This document shows positions 1-10,977 of a stretch of DNA of 64,000 nt, in pieces. The notes beneath the pieces were generated by a model. The model was given only the letters and a program-made list of their open reading frames with translations, had not been told where the DNA came from and did no database searches. Position 1 is the first letter of the stretch. Every line of letters begins with the position of its first letter. The position numbers and the translations under genes were made by a program. The stretch is taken from the NCBI GenBank assembly GCA_036346275.1, contig CM070720.1:6177278-6241277 (forward strand), written 5' to 3'. The stretch comes from Otatea glauca. Lineage: Eukaryota > Streptophyta > Magnoliopsida > Poales > Poaceae.

Positions 1-27
1 TAGCTTGTTTACTTGCCGTGCAAAGAA

Positions 28-363
28 CTAACATCCTTCGCATGTCCGGACGACGTCCTCCGCATCTGTGACAGCGGTCAGCCAGAAAAACCCTTGGCGA
101 TAAGCCTTCCCGACTAGGGTCGATGATGCTGCGTGATTCCCACAAGTTCCCGAGTGGATTTCCTTGAGCAAATTTCTCCCTTCTTGTTCTGATATACACC
201 ATTGCAGTATGCCGGAGGAGCTTTTCCAATAGAGCTCTTTTTTGAAGACCACATAATTCTTGCTTCGGCGCATTATCCTTTCAGCCTGCACACGATCCTC
301 GGGGAGATTGTCCTTCATCAGGTAATCCAAGTATGGGGCTGTCCAATCCGGGATAATGACCAA
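28..363 (-). pseudogene. pol: Element A pol fragment: integrase N-terminal H2C2 zinc finger
   Basis: A 111-residue frame covers the linker and N-terminal zinc-binding domain of a gypsy integrase. Two histidines in the stretch HSGTCGNH are followed about 30 residues later by CEGC, which completes H2C2. The same region in element B (48807-49072) aligns almost residue for residue. It is in a different frame from the RNase H that precedes it, so a frameshift lies around 440. The integrase core is not in the window. The known role of this domain is to help integrase multimerise and bind DNA. Confidence 0.8.
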
Positions 364-2113
364 GACCTCCGCTTCTTCGCTTTTCCCTGTCGGGCATCCA
401 CTTTTTGCCGGGTGCTAATCGTGGGCTTATGGATTTCTTCCACGAAAACTCCCACAGGTACTCTAGACCGGTAGATCCCATCTTCACCAACTCGTCGGCT
501 GCTTCGTTGTCTCGCCGGAGCACGTGAACGAGCTCCAGGCCGTCAAAGTTGCTTTCTAGCCTACGCACCTCCTTGCAATAGGCAGCCATGTTGTCTTCGA
601 CACATGGCCATTCCTTTTGCACTTGGTTGACCACGAGCATTGAGTCTCCGCGAACTGCCAACCGTCGAATTCTGAGGGATATGGCAATACGGAGGTCGTG
701 AATGAGTGCCTCATACTCGGCGTCGTTGTTTGATGCAGGAAAAAATATTTGGAGGACATATCTCAATCTTTCCCTGCTTGGCGATATGAGCACTATACCA
801 GCCCCTGCGCCGCTGAGCATGAGGGAACCGTCCTTTTTCTGGTGTAGCTGGTACAGGTCCCATGGAGTTCCAGGCCTTTCGTATGTGCCCTGGAAGTTAG
901 AAATAAATTGATCGCAAAGATCACTCCAGGAGTCTACCGAGTTTGCAGGGAGGCCCGTGAGCCATGCTTGAGTGGAGGGGGTGAGGTTGACCGGCAAATA
1001 ATTCACCATGACAGTCTGGTTTCCTCCGGCGGCATTAACTGCCAGGGCGTAAGCCAGTAGCCAAGCTTCTGGGTCCAGCTCTCCGTCGAATTTCACGATG
1101 CCCTTGGGATTGAATCCTTCGGGCCATATCACTCGGCGCAGCTGAGGAGTAAACGCTCGGATCCCGTCGATAGATCTCTCATCGTGATGAGGGGAAGTCC
1201 GTCATGGTGAGTCTCTAGCTTGGCGATGATCATCAATACGCTGGGGTAGGGCACGGCGCGGCGAGTCCAAGACTCGGCGTTCGTCATCGCTACCACCTCG
1301 GCGGCGGTGGTCGTCGTGGTTATCATATCTTTGATTATTTCATCGATTGCGGCCGGTGCCGAAACGCTTATAGTCGTCGTGGCGCCCGCGCCTTTCTTCC
1401 TCGTCCCGCTCCTGTCGCCTAGCTGTGATGTCCTGGAGGAGGTCGCGGTTGAGAATCTGGCGGACGTCCCCGGCTGGCGGTGTGTGTCGCCGACTGCCGG
1501 TGTTCCGACTGGTTGCGGTCCGACTGCTGGCGACTCGGGTTGCCGCGTGGGAGTGCGAGTGTGCTTCCCCCACCGGCTTTTCCTGGTTCTGCTGAATTGC
1601 TGCCGCCATCACCATGGCCTTAATCTGGACCACAATCGGGGCTGCTGGACTATCCACTGTGATCATTGGATCTAGTGTGTCGAGGAGCGTCTTGGAGGCG
1701 GCGACGTTTTTCATCGGTGTGCGAAAGACGGATTGATCTCCCAGCCTGGACTGCAAGATATCTTCGCGGACATTACGGCCACGCGATCGAAGAGACCGTG
1801 CCGAAACATCCTTACCCTTACGCCAACGATCTTCCTCTGCATCTTCTTGGTCTTCTTGTTGGAGATCAGTCTCCTGCTCTTCAATCGCGAAGACGCCACG
1901 AAAATCGCAGCAGTTCCTTACAATGCTGACTTGTTTTCTGGGTGAGTCAGAGCGGCATACCTGAGATAGGTTGGCCTGATCTTCACCAGATCGGATCTGG
2001 TTTCAGACCAAGCAGACAAGCTCTCCGCGCGCATCTGCGACGAAATCCAGGCTTCCGAAGCGGAAGGCCTGGCGGGAGACGAAGGTGGCGATGAATCCGC
2101 CAATTGCTGCCAT
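281..2113 (-). pseudogene. gag: Element A gag fused in frame to archaeal-type RNase H
   Basis: One reading frame runs from a gag methionine at 2113 to 281, about 611 codons, with only three nonsense codons, all TGA (2003-2005, 1340-1342, 1202-1204). The N-terminal part matches the gag start of element B (MAAIDGF in B, MAAIGGF here). The middle is capsid-like, around FDGELDPEAWL. At about 829-834 the gag residues YQLHQKKD run straight into DGSLMLSGAGAG, the start of the second, archaeal-type RNase H. Its acidic residues are still visible: D of DGS, E of AEYEAL, D of GDSMLVV and D of EAADEL. After about 445 the frame drifts into non-homologous residues. The fusion arose by deletion; whether it ever acted as a protein is unknown. 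Confidence 0.8.
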
Positions 2114-2142
2114 CGAGTCAGTGGAAAAAGATTATAGCGCTG

Positions 2143-2161
2143 CCCCTACCTGGCGCGCCAA
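2143..2161 (-). promoter_or_regulatory. Element A primer binding site
   Basis: On the minus strand, TTGGCGCGCCAGGTAGGGG follows the LTR end directly. Element B has the same site with one difference (44854-44872). The first ten bases TGGCGCGCCA are a perfect palindrome, and the start TGG fits pairing with a tRNA 3' CCA end. This is not the initiator-Met type of site seen in D, E and H. I cannot name the tRNA. Confidence 0.75.
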
Positions 2162-2162
2162 C

Positions 2163-2684
2163 TGTCGACTTTTGTAGTCGGTAATAAATTTATGGGGTAC
2201 GCGCTGGATCTCAAACTCAAAGGTCACACAAGACAGGGATTTATACAGGTTCAGGCCCTCAGCGATGGAGGTAATACCTAATCTGTGTCTTTGGGATTAT
2301 GTGGATTTCTTGGATCGTAAGTGCTCAAAGCGCTATATGCTCTGGGCAAAAGATGGTGCTTTGTGCTTGGATTATTGGATGCCTATGTTGCTGCCTGTCC
2401 TGACCCTTATATAGCAGGGAGGGGCGGCTTACAAAATCCCGATCGGTTAAGAGATTCCGATCGGTTACAAGATTCTAGTCGGCTACAGGATAGAGTTTAC
2501 ATCTTTATCTACCCTATTTACAACTCGGATTACAACTGTATCCATCATATCTAAACATAAGTTCAACTTCCTTTAGGATATGTACCTTTGTATACGGCAG
2601 CAGGCCTGCGGGGGATATCTTCTGGGCTTCCCTCTTTGGGCTTGTCATGAGGGTACCCCGGGTTCTTATATTCCACACATAACA
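2163..2684 (-). repeat. Element A 5' LTR (522 bp)
   Basis: On the minus strand the LTR starts TGTTATGTGTGGAATAT and ends AAAAGTCGACA, followed by the PBS. A TATATAAGG promoter box lies at about 2404-2412. The last part matches the LTR fragment of element B (44506-44852) closely, which fixes the U5 end. B lacks the first part of the LTR, so this copy is the only complete version in the window. It abuts Tekay-type LTR sequence at 2685. Confidence 0.85.
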
Positions 2685-3326
2685 TTTATGAAAATTTAAT
2701 TTTCTTACATATTTACTATTGCTAGTCAAGAAACATTAATTGGCTTTCATTTCATCTTTAAATGCTTGATATGACTTTTTAAATTATATTTCAGGGTTCT
2801 GGATATATTCAAAAAATTTAAAAATTATTTTTCTTATTTTTTTATTTTACAAATCTTTTCTTATTATTTATCCTATGTTTGTTTATTTATTAAAAAGGAA
2901 TTCTCCTTTAGAGAAATAATCAAATAAATCCAAGAAAAGTCAAGAGAATTCAGAAAATTCAGAATAAACATCATTAAATATATTTAAATCTTAAGATTCA
3001 ATTTCTCATTATATTTTGAGTTTTGTGTTGAGGAAAAAAAAATGAAATCATTGTAATAAAAGATTTTCTTAAGAACCAAAATTGTAGAAAATTTCAGATT
3101 AAATGAAATTTCAAAATAAATTTTATTTTCAACTCATTTTCATATTTTATTTGATTTTAAATTTTTATTTTGCAGTTCATCCTTTGATTAAAGTTGAATT
3201 TTCAAGATATTGAAATTGAAGATAATATTTTATTTCATTCTCTTGATTTTAATAAAAAATTTATTCAATTTCATCTTCTAACTTTTATATTTTATTTTTA
3301 TTATTTAGGATTTTTGGGATGTTACA
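2685..3326 (-). repeat. Tekay-type gypsy LTR fragment holding element A
   Basis: AT-rich sequence that ends, on the plus strand, in GGGATGTTACA at 3316-3326. The reverse complement TGTAACATCCC is the LTR start of element D (27497), which identifies a minus-strand LTR of that type. Only the first 640 bp are seen; the remainder would lie left of element A, outside the window. The sequence resuming at 3327 (possible TSD aagtt) is SIRE-type copia DNA, so this LTR had inserted into that element. No coding region is seen. Confidence 0.7.
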
Positions 3327-4524
3327 AAGTTCATTTTGATTCATCTTGTTAAGCTTGTTAAAATTTGAAAATTAAAGCTTTTAAATGAAAACTTGATGAA
3401 ACATTTTGCTTTTACTTGGTATGTTTTCTCTCTAGGTGCATATGCCGTTATTTGTAAAATTTTGGATTTCTACTAAAGTCCCTTTAGCAACATGGGTGAA
3501 GCTAGGTTGATCCATACTCGAGTCCTTCACATGCTCATAAATCTATTTGCTAAAATGAAAAAAAATTAACTCTTTTTGTGCAAATTGATCTCAACAACTT
3601 ACATTCACAAGACTGGCTCCCATTGCACTTGGGATGACCTTGGAATGTATCGTGTATAACCAAGACCATCCTCTTAAGTGCTTTTCTTGAGATGGTCGAC
3701 TATGGCTTGAGTCAATCACACTTGAAAAATGCAAATAAAAAATAAGTGGGTAAGGAATGCAAATTATTTCAAACATTTGCACCCCACTATGTCCTTTGAA
3801 GTATTAAAGCAAAAAAATTTCATTAAACATCTTTGAGTACGACGGACCTTGTATTTACATCTAGCCTTCCTAAAGTGTTGAGTAGATTGAACTGTAGGTT
3901 TTTCATTTGATCCATTGTATGGCTTTGCCTCTAGTATAGAAACTATGCTAAGTGTTGCAATTGTTAAATCTTGCAAAAATGACATAGTCTTATTTGTACT
4001 TGTTAGCAAACTTGACATTTGCACTTGGACATGTCTTAGTTTAGCATAATCTAAACTTGAGTAGCTTAGTGTCATACTTTTTATATATGGTCACTTGGAT
4101 AATTCTCAAAGAACTTTTAGGATGCATTTCATGCATATTCGAAACTAGGGAGAAAACGATGAAAATGCCTTCTTGATGCCTATATTGCCAAAAGGGGGAG
4201 AAAACGCAGAAAAGGCATCATCAATAGGTAAAAATGTGAATGCATCTTTGTTCTTATGATCTTGGTGAAATCGTGCTATTTTTTAAGGATCATAAGCATA
4301 CTTGATCTTTTTGTGAGTTTTTATTGGATTTTAGAGCTTTTGTGGAAAACTTGCTCTTTCTTTAGTTTTGCTCTAAAATCCTTATCGCCAACTTGGTCAT
4401 GATCTCATTTCCTCTTTTCTTGATGCAAGTTTGGTTTTGCATTCAAATTGCTTCTTCTTCTCTCTCTCAAACTCAAATTTTATGCCTTTCGGGTGTTTGT
4501 CAATATACTCATCAAGGGGGAGAT
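3327..4524 (+). other. SIRE-type copia 3' non-coding region with repeated polypurine tracts
   Basis: About 1.2 kb without a convincing gene, lying just before the LTR at 4525. It contains a purine run AAAAGGGGGAGAAAA at 4190-4204 and the tract AAGGGGGAGAT at 4514-4524 that directly precedes the LTR and would be the plus-strand primer. SIRE/Maximus-type copia elements are known for a long 3' segment with several such tracts. The element body upstream is outside the window, displaced by the LTR that ends at 3326. Confidence 0.6.
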
Positions 4525-6078
4525 TGAAAGACCATGTTGGAGGTCTACCCGTGATGGTGATGAGTTATTGATATTATTTAAGCATATGGTGCTTAAGTTT
4601 GAGGTTGATTTGAACTCCGTTTCAAAATTTGAAGCAATTTGAGAAGTTCCCAGAATTTGCGGTGCTATCACCTTTGAGGGTGGTAGCACTGGACTGAGGT
4701 TGTGAATTTTCCAGAGAGCTTGTTTTTGGGATTTTTGATGTGGCCTTTATAAGAGAGAATGCATAAATTTCTGATTTTGGGAGTATTATTGAATATCTTT
4801 TTGAACATTGCTATGTGATGTGTTATTCTTGTCTTTGATGGTCGCAGGACGATGGTGCTTGGTCATGGTGAGGCTGAGGATGATTGGGATTAGGCGAGGT
4901 GCGCTAGAGGTCCAAACGGTCGAGGATCGTTGGAAGATGATCGGAGACGGAGTCATTTCAAACCTAGTAGACAAGGAATGGATGAGATGCTAAGTTGAAG
5001 CTACTCGGATCAAGGAGGGCTGTTGGATCACAGTCTAGGTGATACAGTAGCGGGTCTAGTTAGTATGCTTTGAAAAGCGTGCAAAATCCCGGTATGGTTG
5101 TTGAGTTTCGGGTTAGACCATGTATGGTTATGTGAGTGAGTCAATCCTAGCCCTTGGGATGTTCCTTAGGATTGAAGGAACTCATCTATGGGTGGAGGAT
5201 GGCTCGAGAGTAGTATAAATAGAGGGGTAGGGGTAGATCTCCCCTGTTTGAAGGTTTTAGAGGTTCTAATGCTCCTTTGAGTTTTGCCCACTTTGTTGTG
5301 CGGCTTTGTAAACCTCCCTTCAAGAAATGAAAGTTTAAATTCCTCAAGTATGAATTTATTTTACGCGTTTACATTATGCTTTAAATTCCGCATTTAAATT
5401 CCGCACTTACATTCTTGCAATTTACTTTCCACACATTTGGATTTCCCTCTCCTCCTTCTACATGCTTGTTCTTCTTAAACCGTGAATGTATGATTGATGG
5501 ATGAATCTTCTTTATGTCATATCCCAATCATCTAGGCAAATCTTGTGTTCTTCCTTACAAGAAACCCATCTTTTGCTCTTTAGAGGATCATTCTTGGAAA
5601 ATCGGGTTTTTGGTGTTCTTAACTTGTGCTCTTGCTTTCTTTGACGTGTGGGAGGCTAATCAAGATCATCTTGTTTGTCAAAACCCCACGAGTAAGTCCA
5701 AGATCAAATCTTTGGTTTTTTTTGCTCTTACTTGGTGCATCCTTCCTTCAATTCAAAAAAGGATGGAACTTTGACGTCAATATCTTGGATTGAAGGTTGG
5801 AATAGGTTCCTGACCTTCATACGAAGGTGCATGCCAAGTTTCATGAGTTTTGGACCTGCCGATCAAAAGTTGCATCATTTTTGTTTTTGAGTTCGTGCTG
5901 ATTTTTCTGCTATTCTTGCGGCCCAGTGCTATCGGCCCCCAGTGGTAGCATCGGCCATACAGGGTTAATTGCTCCTTTTCGATCGTTTCTTGTGAGGGCT
6001 TTGTTGAATCTTTTTGAGGGAAGAAAAAATTTAATTGGGGATTATTCACCCCCCTCTGATCGCCATCTCAGTCCTTCA
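4525..6078 (+). repeat. SIRE-type copia 3' LTR (element SIRE-1)
   Basis: It starts TGAAAGACCATG right after a polypurine tract and ends near CAGTCCTTCA. The closing stretch TTCACCCCCCTCTGATCG parallels the LTR end of SIRE-2 at 22085-22119. A TATAAATA box lies at 5214-5221. The start TGAAAG is shared with the SIRE-2 LTR (20080). The bases after 6078 are the 3' end of element E pol on the minus strand, so SIRE-1 inserted into E; gtcct at 6079 may be the TSD but the other copy is outside the window. Confidence 0.7.
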
Positions 6079-7275
6079 GTCCTTTTCCTTGTCCTATGCT
6101 CTGCCTCATCCAGAATTCAGATCGGATAATCTCGATAGGTGAGATCCTCGTTTAGCTCAACATCCTCAATCTGCATCTGTTCTTATGGTACCTTGAGGCA
6201 CTTTTTTAGTTGTCACACATGAAACACATTATGCACATCTGACAACTGCGGTGGCAGCTCCAGTTGATAAGCCACTTCTCTACTTCTGGCTAGGATTGAG
6301 AACGGTCCAATGAACCTTGGTGCTAACTTTCCACGGACTCAGAATCGACACATCCCTTTGAGTGGTGGGACTTTCAAGTACACATAGTCAGTAGGAGCAA
6401 AGATTAACCCTCTCCAATGGTTGTTATTGTAGCTCTTCTGCCTGGACTGCACTATTTTTAATCCTTCTTGGATCATTTTTTCTTGTTCTTCAGCCTTTTG
6501 TAAAATATCAGGACCGAAGACTTGACGATCTCCTATTTCATTCCAATAAAGAGGTATCTTGCACTTTTTTCCATACTAGGCTTCAAATGGTGATATTTGC
6601 AAGCTTGCTTGATAACTATTGTTAAATGAAAATTCTGCATAGGGTAAACTTTGATCCCAACTTGTCGTATTAGACAATGCACAAGACCTTAGCATATCTT
6701 TGAGGATCTGATTTACTCGCCCGGTCTGTCCATCAGTCTGAGGGTGATAAGCTATGCTAAAATTCAGGTTAGTACCCAATGCTTCTTACAAATTCTGCCA
6801 GAATCTTGGGGTGAATTGATTGCCTCAATTTGAAACAATCTTATTTGGCACACCATACAAACACACGATCCTTAACATATACAGCTCTACAAGTTTATCT
6901 CCCTGGTAGGTTGTTCTCACAGGAATGAAATGTGCAACATTTGTCAATCGATCCACTACCACCCATATTGAGTCATGGCTTGATTTGGTTCTCGGAAGAT
7001 CTATAATGAAATCCATTCCAATTTCTTCCCACTTCCATTCAGGTACCTTTAATGGCTATAAAAATTTAGCGGGTCTTTGATGTTAAGCCTTAACTCGCTG
7101 GCATATATCACACACAGGAAGATCATGATACATCTTAGTATTGCTTGGATGAATTGAGTACGGTGACTCATGCGCCTCCTTTAATATCAATTGCTTGATT
7201 CCTTTTTTATTTGGCACATACATACTTTTTCCAAGCCAAACTATTCCTACTTCATCCTCTGAAAATCTTGGGGCT
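6079..7275 (-). pseudogene. pol: Element E integrase and chromodomain start, broken
   Basis: Minus-strand fragments match integrase of element D: MDFIIDLPRTKSSHDSIWVV around 7016-6960, YHPQTDGQTGRVNQILKDML around 6740, and a C-terminal stretch with LNEDLTYRDYPI near 6150. The glutamate of the D,D-35-E triad is changed (D has QIERVNQ, here QTGRVNQ) and the second aspartate region reads IVSN followed by a stop. A gap in the zinc finger between MYHDL and CDICQ removes about 20 residues present in D. The copy could not encode an active integrase. SIRE-1 truncates the C-terminus. Confidence 0.8.
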
Positions 7276-10200
7276 TGTCAGGACCCGAATTTACCAATTC
7301 GGACCCTCTGTGTATACCGCACTAGTCCAGGATCACGCTAGTGCACACAGGATCAACATCGGTAAATATCACAATCATACACAGTGATAATATAAATAAG
7401 ACTCCATTTATTAAATATAACTGAGTGTACGACCTTATGGTCAACTTACATGACAAAGCCACGCAGGGCTAGACTAAGAATAATAAACTAAGACAATGCA
7501 GCGGAATAAAAAGACGTAGGCAACCCATCAGTTTACCACGGGCAACTGACAAGGCTCGAACCCAAAGCACTCGTGTCCTCCTGGTACTCCTCCTCCGAAA
7601 TAGGGGTAGATTCCTCAATTGTTGTTGTTGTTATTGGCAAGGATGAGTACTTAAAGCACTCAGCAAGTTGTGCACAAATGCATTTCTTTATATCTATATG
7701 CAAGGTTTATTCCAAAGGACGGGCTAACATGGCTATTTTGCAGTAAAGCAGCATTTTTAAATAGATACAGTAAGTAGATTAAAAAGAAAAGAAAATAATA
7801 ATAATAATAATAATAATAAGTAATTTCAGAATTTCTCAAGTAAACCAAGTTTCCAACCCTAAGTCAAGTTTCGAACTTCCAATGGCAACCAGCCATCCCA
7901 ACCAAGTTTTCATTTATTAAGTCTAACCCTTGACTATAATTCCCAAGCTATGCTCAATTCCGCGAGCACGGCTATCCGAATAGATTTACACTCTGCAGAG
8001 GTTATGCACTTTACCCACATGATACAACCATACACCACAAAGGAGAGTGATCATAACAAAACCTTTACAATGCTCTGCCTTAACCCAATACTACCCGCTG
8101 AGGTTTCAACACTGAAGGGTTAAACCGCCACAACAGGGCCCCTCTCTACACAGAACTCACACCACCATTGATAGTGCCAAAGCTAAGAAATTGCAAATTA
8201 ATCAGCTAAGTTGTCCCATACCATACCAGACATGTGCTTGCATGATTGACTCAGGTCAATGGCTTGCAAGGTTAAGTCCTTAGAGTGACTAGGGCAAGAC
8301 TTCCACATACCCCTTTCGGCCCACCTTGGCACACTGCCCCTTGCCACTTGCCCCAATCTAAATGATTACCGCCCTAGTTGATTACCAAGCACCACGTACT
8401 ATCAACAAGTCAACATCGTTGCGTGACATCCCTCGCCACTATAACTCAAAATCATCGTGTGATAACACCTGACACACCAATTCATAATCATGTTTCATAT
8501 TCCATTAGTCAAGATTAAACATTGATGTTCCAAGTACATGTGATGACATGGCATGGTTAAGCATACTAACACGGTCTAACCAACCCATGTTGATTTTATT
8601 ATTAACCAACTAGTAATGAAACAATCTAGTGTGAAAAATAAATCATGGCGTACAAATGACAATGTAGGGTATAAATCAAATAGGTAGAATAGCTAAGTCC
8701 CAATTTAATTTGAAACAGTTGTATACATGAAATAACATGCAATAAAATAAAAGCAATATAGCGATTTTATAAACTGGGTTCAACATGATTAAAGCACAAC
8801 TTGCCTTGGAAAAGGTCTTGCTCTTGCTCTGGAGCCTACTCTTGAGTCGATGTATCTTCCTCGGATGCGTCGAGCAACTCAACGTCTACACGAAATGAGA
8901 GACAAAGCAAAATAAATACCAAAACAGAGAGCAAACAAACTCACAAATTAAAATAAAATTCACCATTAAATATATCTCAATTTTGAAAAATTAGAAATTG
9001 AATCACCTCAATTAGAGCTCGTATGAGCGAGAACAGGCCCTCGAAAGATTCAAAAATCTAAAAATTAGAAAATTGGAAAACAATAATAAACCGAATTATT
9101 TTTAATAGAAAATTCGCTTTATTGCATCACTGTGATGTTAAGGTGACGTCAACCATGCCCGAACCAATCTAGATCCACCACGTCACCTCGGTCTATGGAC
9201 TCGGTCCATGACCCCTCGGCAGCTGCGCCCACACGTGGTAACCCCCGACTGGTTGTGGTGCCACCCACAATGCGATCTCCGATTGCCGACATGTGGTGTA
9301 ATCAGGGCCACCCGAAACAAATTCGGCTGCTGCACGGTTGGTGAGACGTGGCGTGATCCAACCCCTCCACGACGGATCGGATGGTTGTAAGCTCACGCAG
9401 GCGCTGATGGCGGAACGGTGGCGCAAACCTCACCTGGAACGAGAATGAAGACCACGTCACTGCAATGAAGTGAAGCGTCGGCAAAAAGAAGATGTGGTTT
9501 GTGTGTGACACGATGCGTTGAGTTCGGATCTGGTACTAACGCGGTGAAAAATCAGCTCAATGACGGTGAAGTCTTGACGAACTCTCGGTGGCGCAACCTT
9601 GGATCTCCGATGAACTCTCACAACTACTACAAAGCGTCTCGGCGGCGAACCCTTCGACCAACGGAAGCGGCAGGTGATGGCGATCCTCGGGTCGTGACCC
9701 GCGCTTAATATAGCCCACCTATCCGTGCTCTACACGGCAATCAAATCTATTGCAGCAGCAAAGGCTGGCGGCCATGGACTCTGGCGACGTCTCTGACTTG
9801 AACTCCTGCCAACCGTCCAATTGGTTCATCAACGGCTGTGATTCTCAGCGACGTGGCACAATCAGATCTGGCGATAGCATTCAATGGTAGAGATAGGATA
9901 AGAATCTCAACCAACACGATCAATCCCAAGCGCTCAAACCAGATCCAACGGTATACGATTCTAGGGTTCTGAAACCTCATTTTCAAATCACGTCCATGTA
10001 TTCTCAATCCAACGGTCCACACGTCATTAAGCGACGTGGCTCGATAATAGCCACATGTTCTAAAAAGGACGGTGGCCGATTCACATCCAAGAACCAGGCA
10101 ACGGGCCTTGCTCACAGGACTAGGCCGAAGGACAGTAATGGGTTGCGGCCCAATACAGTTAGGTGTTTTTCTAGGGCTTTTCTAATTAAAATAATTTTGA

Positions 10201-10472
10201 TAATTAAACTATCTAGTTTTTAAGCAGATAAAATATCAGGAAAAATGCAAGAAAAAACTCAAAAATACTTTGAGACATTTTAAACTCAAATAAAATATTT
10301 TTAGCCAAACTTTATTATAATTTTATCTATAATTATTAGTTTTCACAAAAGGCCAATATACTTAATTTGAAATAAATTCAAAAAAATCCAGAAAAATCCA
10401 ATAAATTCAGAAAATCTATAAAATGCACAAATAGCGAAAAATTTAATAAAAGGAAAAAATTGGGATGTTATA
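7276..10472 (-). repeat. RIRE3/RIRE8-like Tekay solo LTR, TSD gggct
   Basis: A 3.2-kb block bounded by TGTCAGGACCC (plus strand, left) and GGGATGTTATA (right), the reverse complement of a Tekay LTR with a slightly decayed end. The 5-bp duplication gggct is present at 7271-7275 and 10473-10477. It has no gag or pol and no PBS or PPT at its edges, so it is a solo LTR. It splits E pol exactly between RNase H and integrase. An (AAT)n run lies at about 7795-7818. Its last 80 bp match the LTR end of D, including a hairpin at 7319-7344. No internal reading frame looks real. Confidence 0.9.
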
Positions 10473-10477
10473 GGGCT

Positions 10478-10977
10478 TTACCTTCCTTTATTCTATCCTT
10501 GATCATAGCAGCTTCTTTATCTGAGTTTTGCATCTGTTTGATCTGATCCTCCAAGGTTGGTTGAATCTCCAAATTAGCTACGGAACCTTACTCCACTAGT
10601 TCCAAATTCAAACGCTGAAACTCCTCATGAAGAGTAGGTTCTCCTTCTTGAATTATTAAATTATTGCAGTAGCACATTTGGCTTAACGCATCGGCAACTA
10701 CATTAGCCCTATGAGGCTGGTAATGTATTCCCACATCGTAATCCTTAATTAACTCAAACCATCTTCTTTGTCTTAGGTTGAGGTCTACTTGAGTTAAGAT
10801 ATACTTCAAACTCTTATGGTCTATGAAAATCTCGCATGGATTCTCAATGAGATAATGCCTCCATAACTTTAGTGCATGCACAACTGCAGCCATTTCCAAG
10901 TCATGGTTTGGATAGTTTTCCTCATGTGGTCGCAATTGCCGTGAGGCATATGCAACTACTTTGCCTTCTTCCATCAA
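10478..10977 (-). pseudogene. pol: Element E RNase H and linker
   Basis: An uninterrupted 129-residue frame (10977-10588) matches the RT-linked RNase H of element D: VVAYASRQLRPHEENYP, then LEMAAVVHALKLWRHYL, then IDHKSLKYILTQ and a C-terminal VVADALSQ. The first catalytic aspartate, in the FCDAS-type motif, lies upstream in damaged sequence. The linker after the domain runs in frame into EGKA and resumes as PRFSEDE on the far side of the solo LTR, which confirms continuity. RNase H degrades the RNA of the RNA/DNA hybrid during reverse transcription. Confidence 0.8.

Larger units (their letters stand above)
1..2684 (-). mobile_element. Tat-lineage Ty3/gypsy element A, internally deleted, cut by window edge
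   Basis: Read on the minus strand, the order is 5' LTR (2684 to 2163), PBS, gag, archaeal-type RNase H, integrase zinc finger, then the window edge. Protease, RT and the RT-linked RNase H are absent. Comparison with the sister copy B (44506-49072) shows that about 2.8 kb between gag and the second RNase H has been removed. The element sits inside a Tekay-type LTR that resumes at 2685. The target site duplication cannot be checked because the 3' end lies outside the window. Tat affiliation rests on the order of gag, archaeal-type RNase H and integrase motifs shared with B. Confidence 0.85.

Noticed and set aside
2685..3326. AT-rich stretch considered as a MITE or matrix attachment region
   Set aside because: Its end GGGATGTTACA matches the start of a Tekay LTR on the minus strand, which explains it better. 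No terminal inverted repeat was found.
3764..4075. Minus-strand frame of 103 residues in the SIRE-1 3' region, considered as an envelope-like gene
   Set aside because: Wrong strand relative to the element, no membrane segment or signal peptide pattern, and AT-rich low-information sequence.
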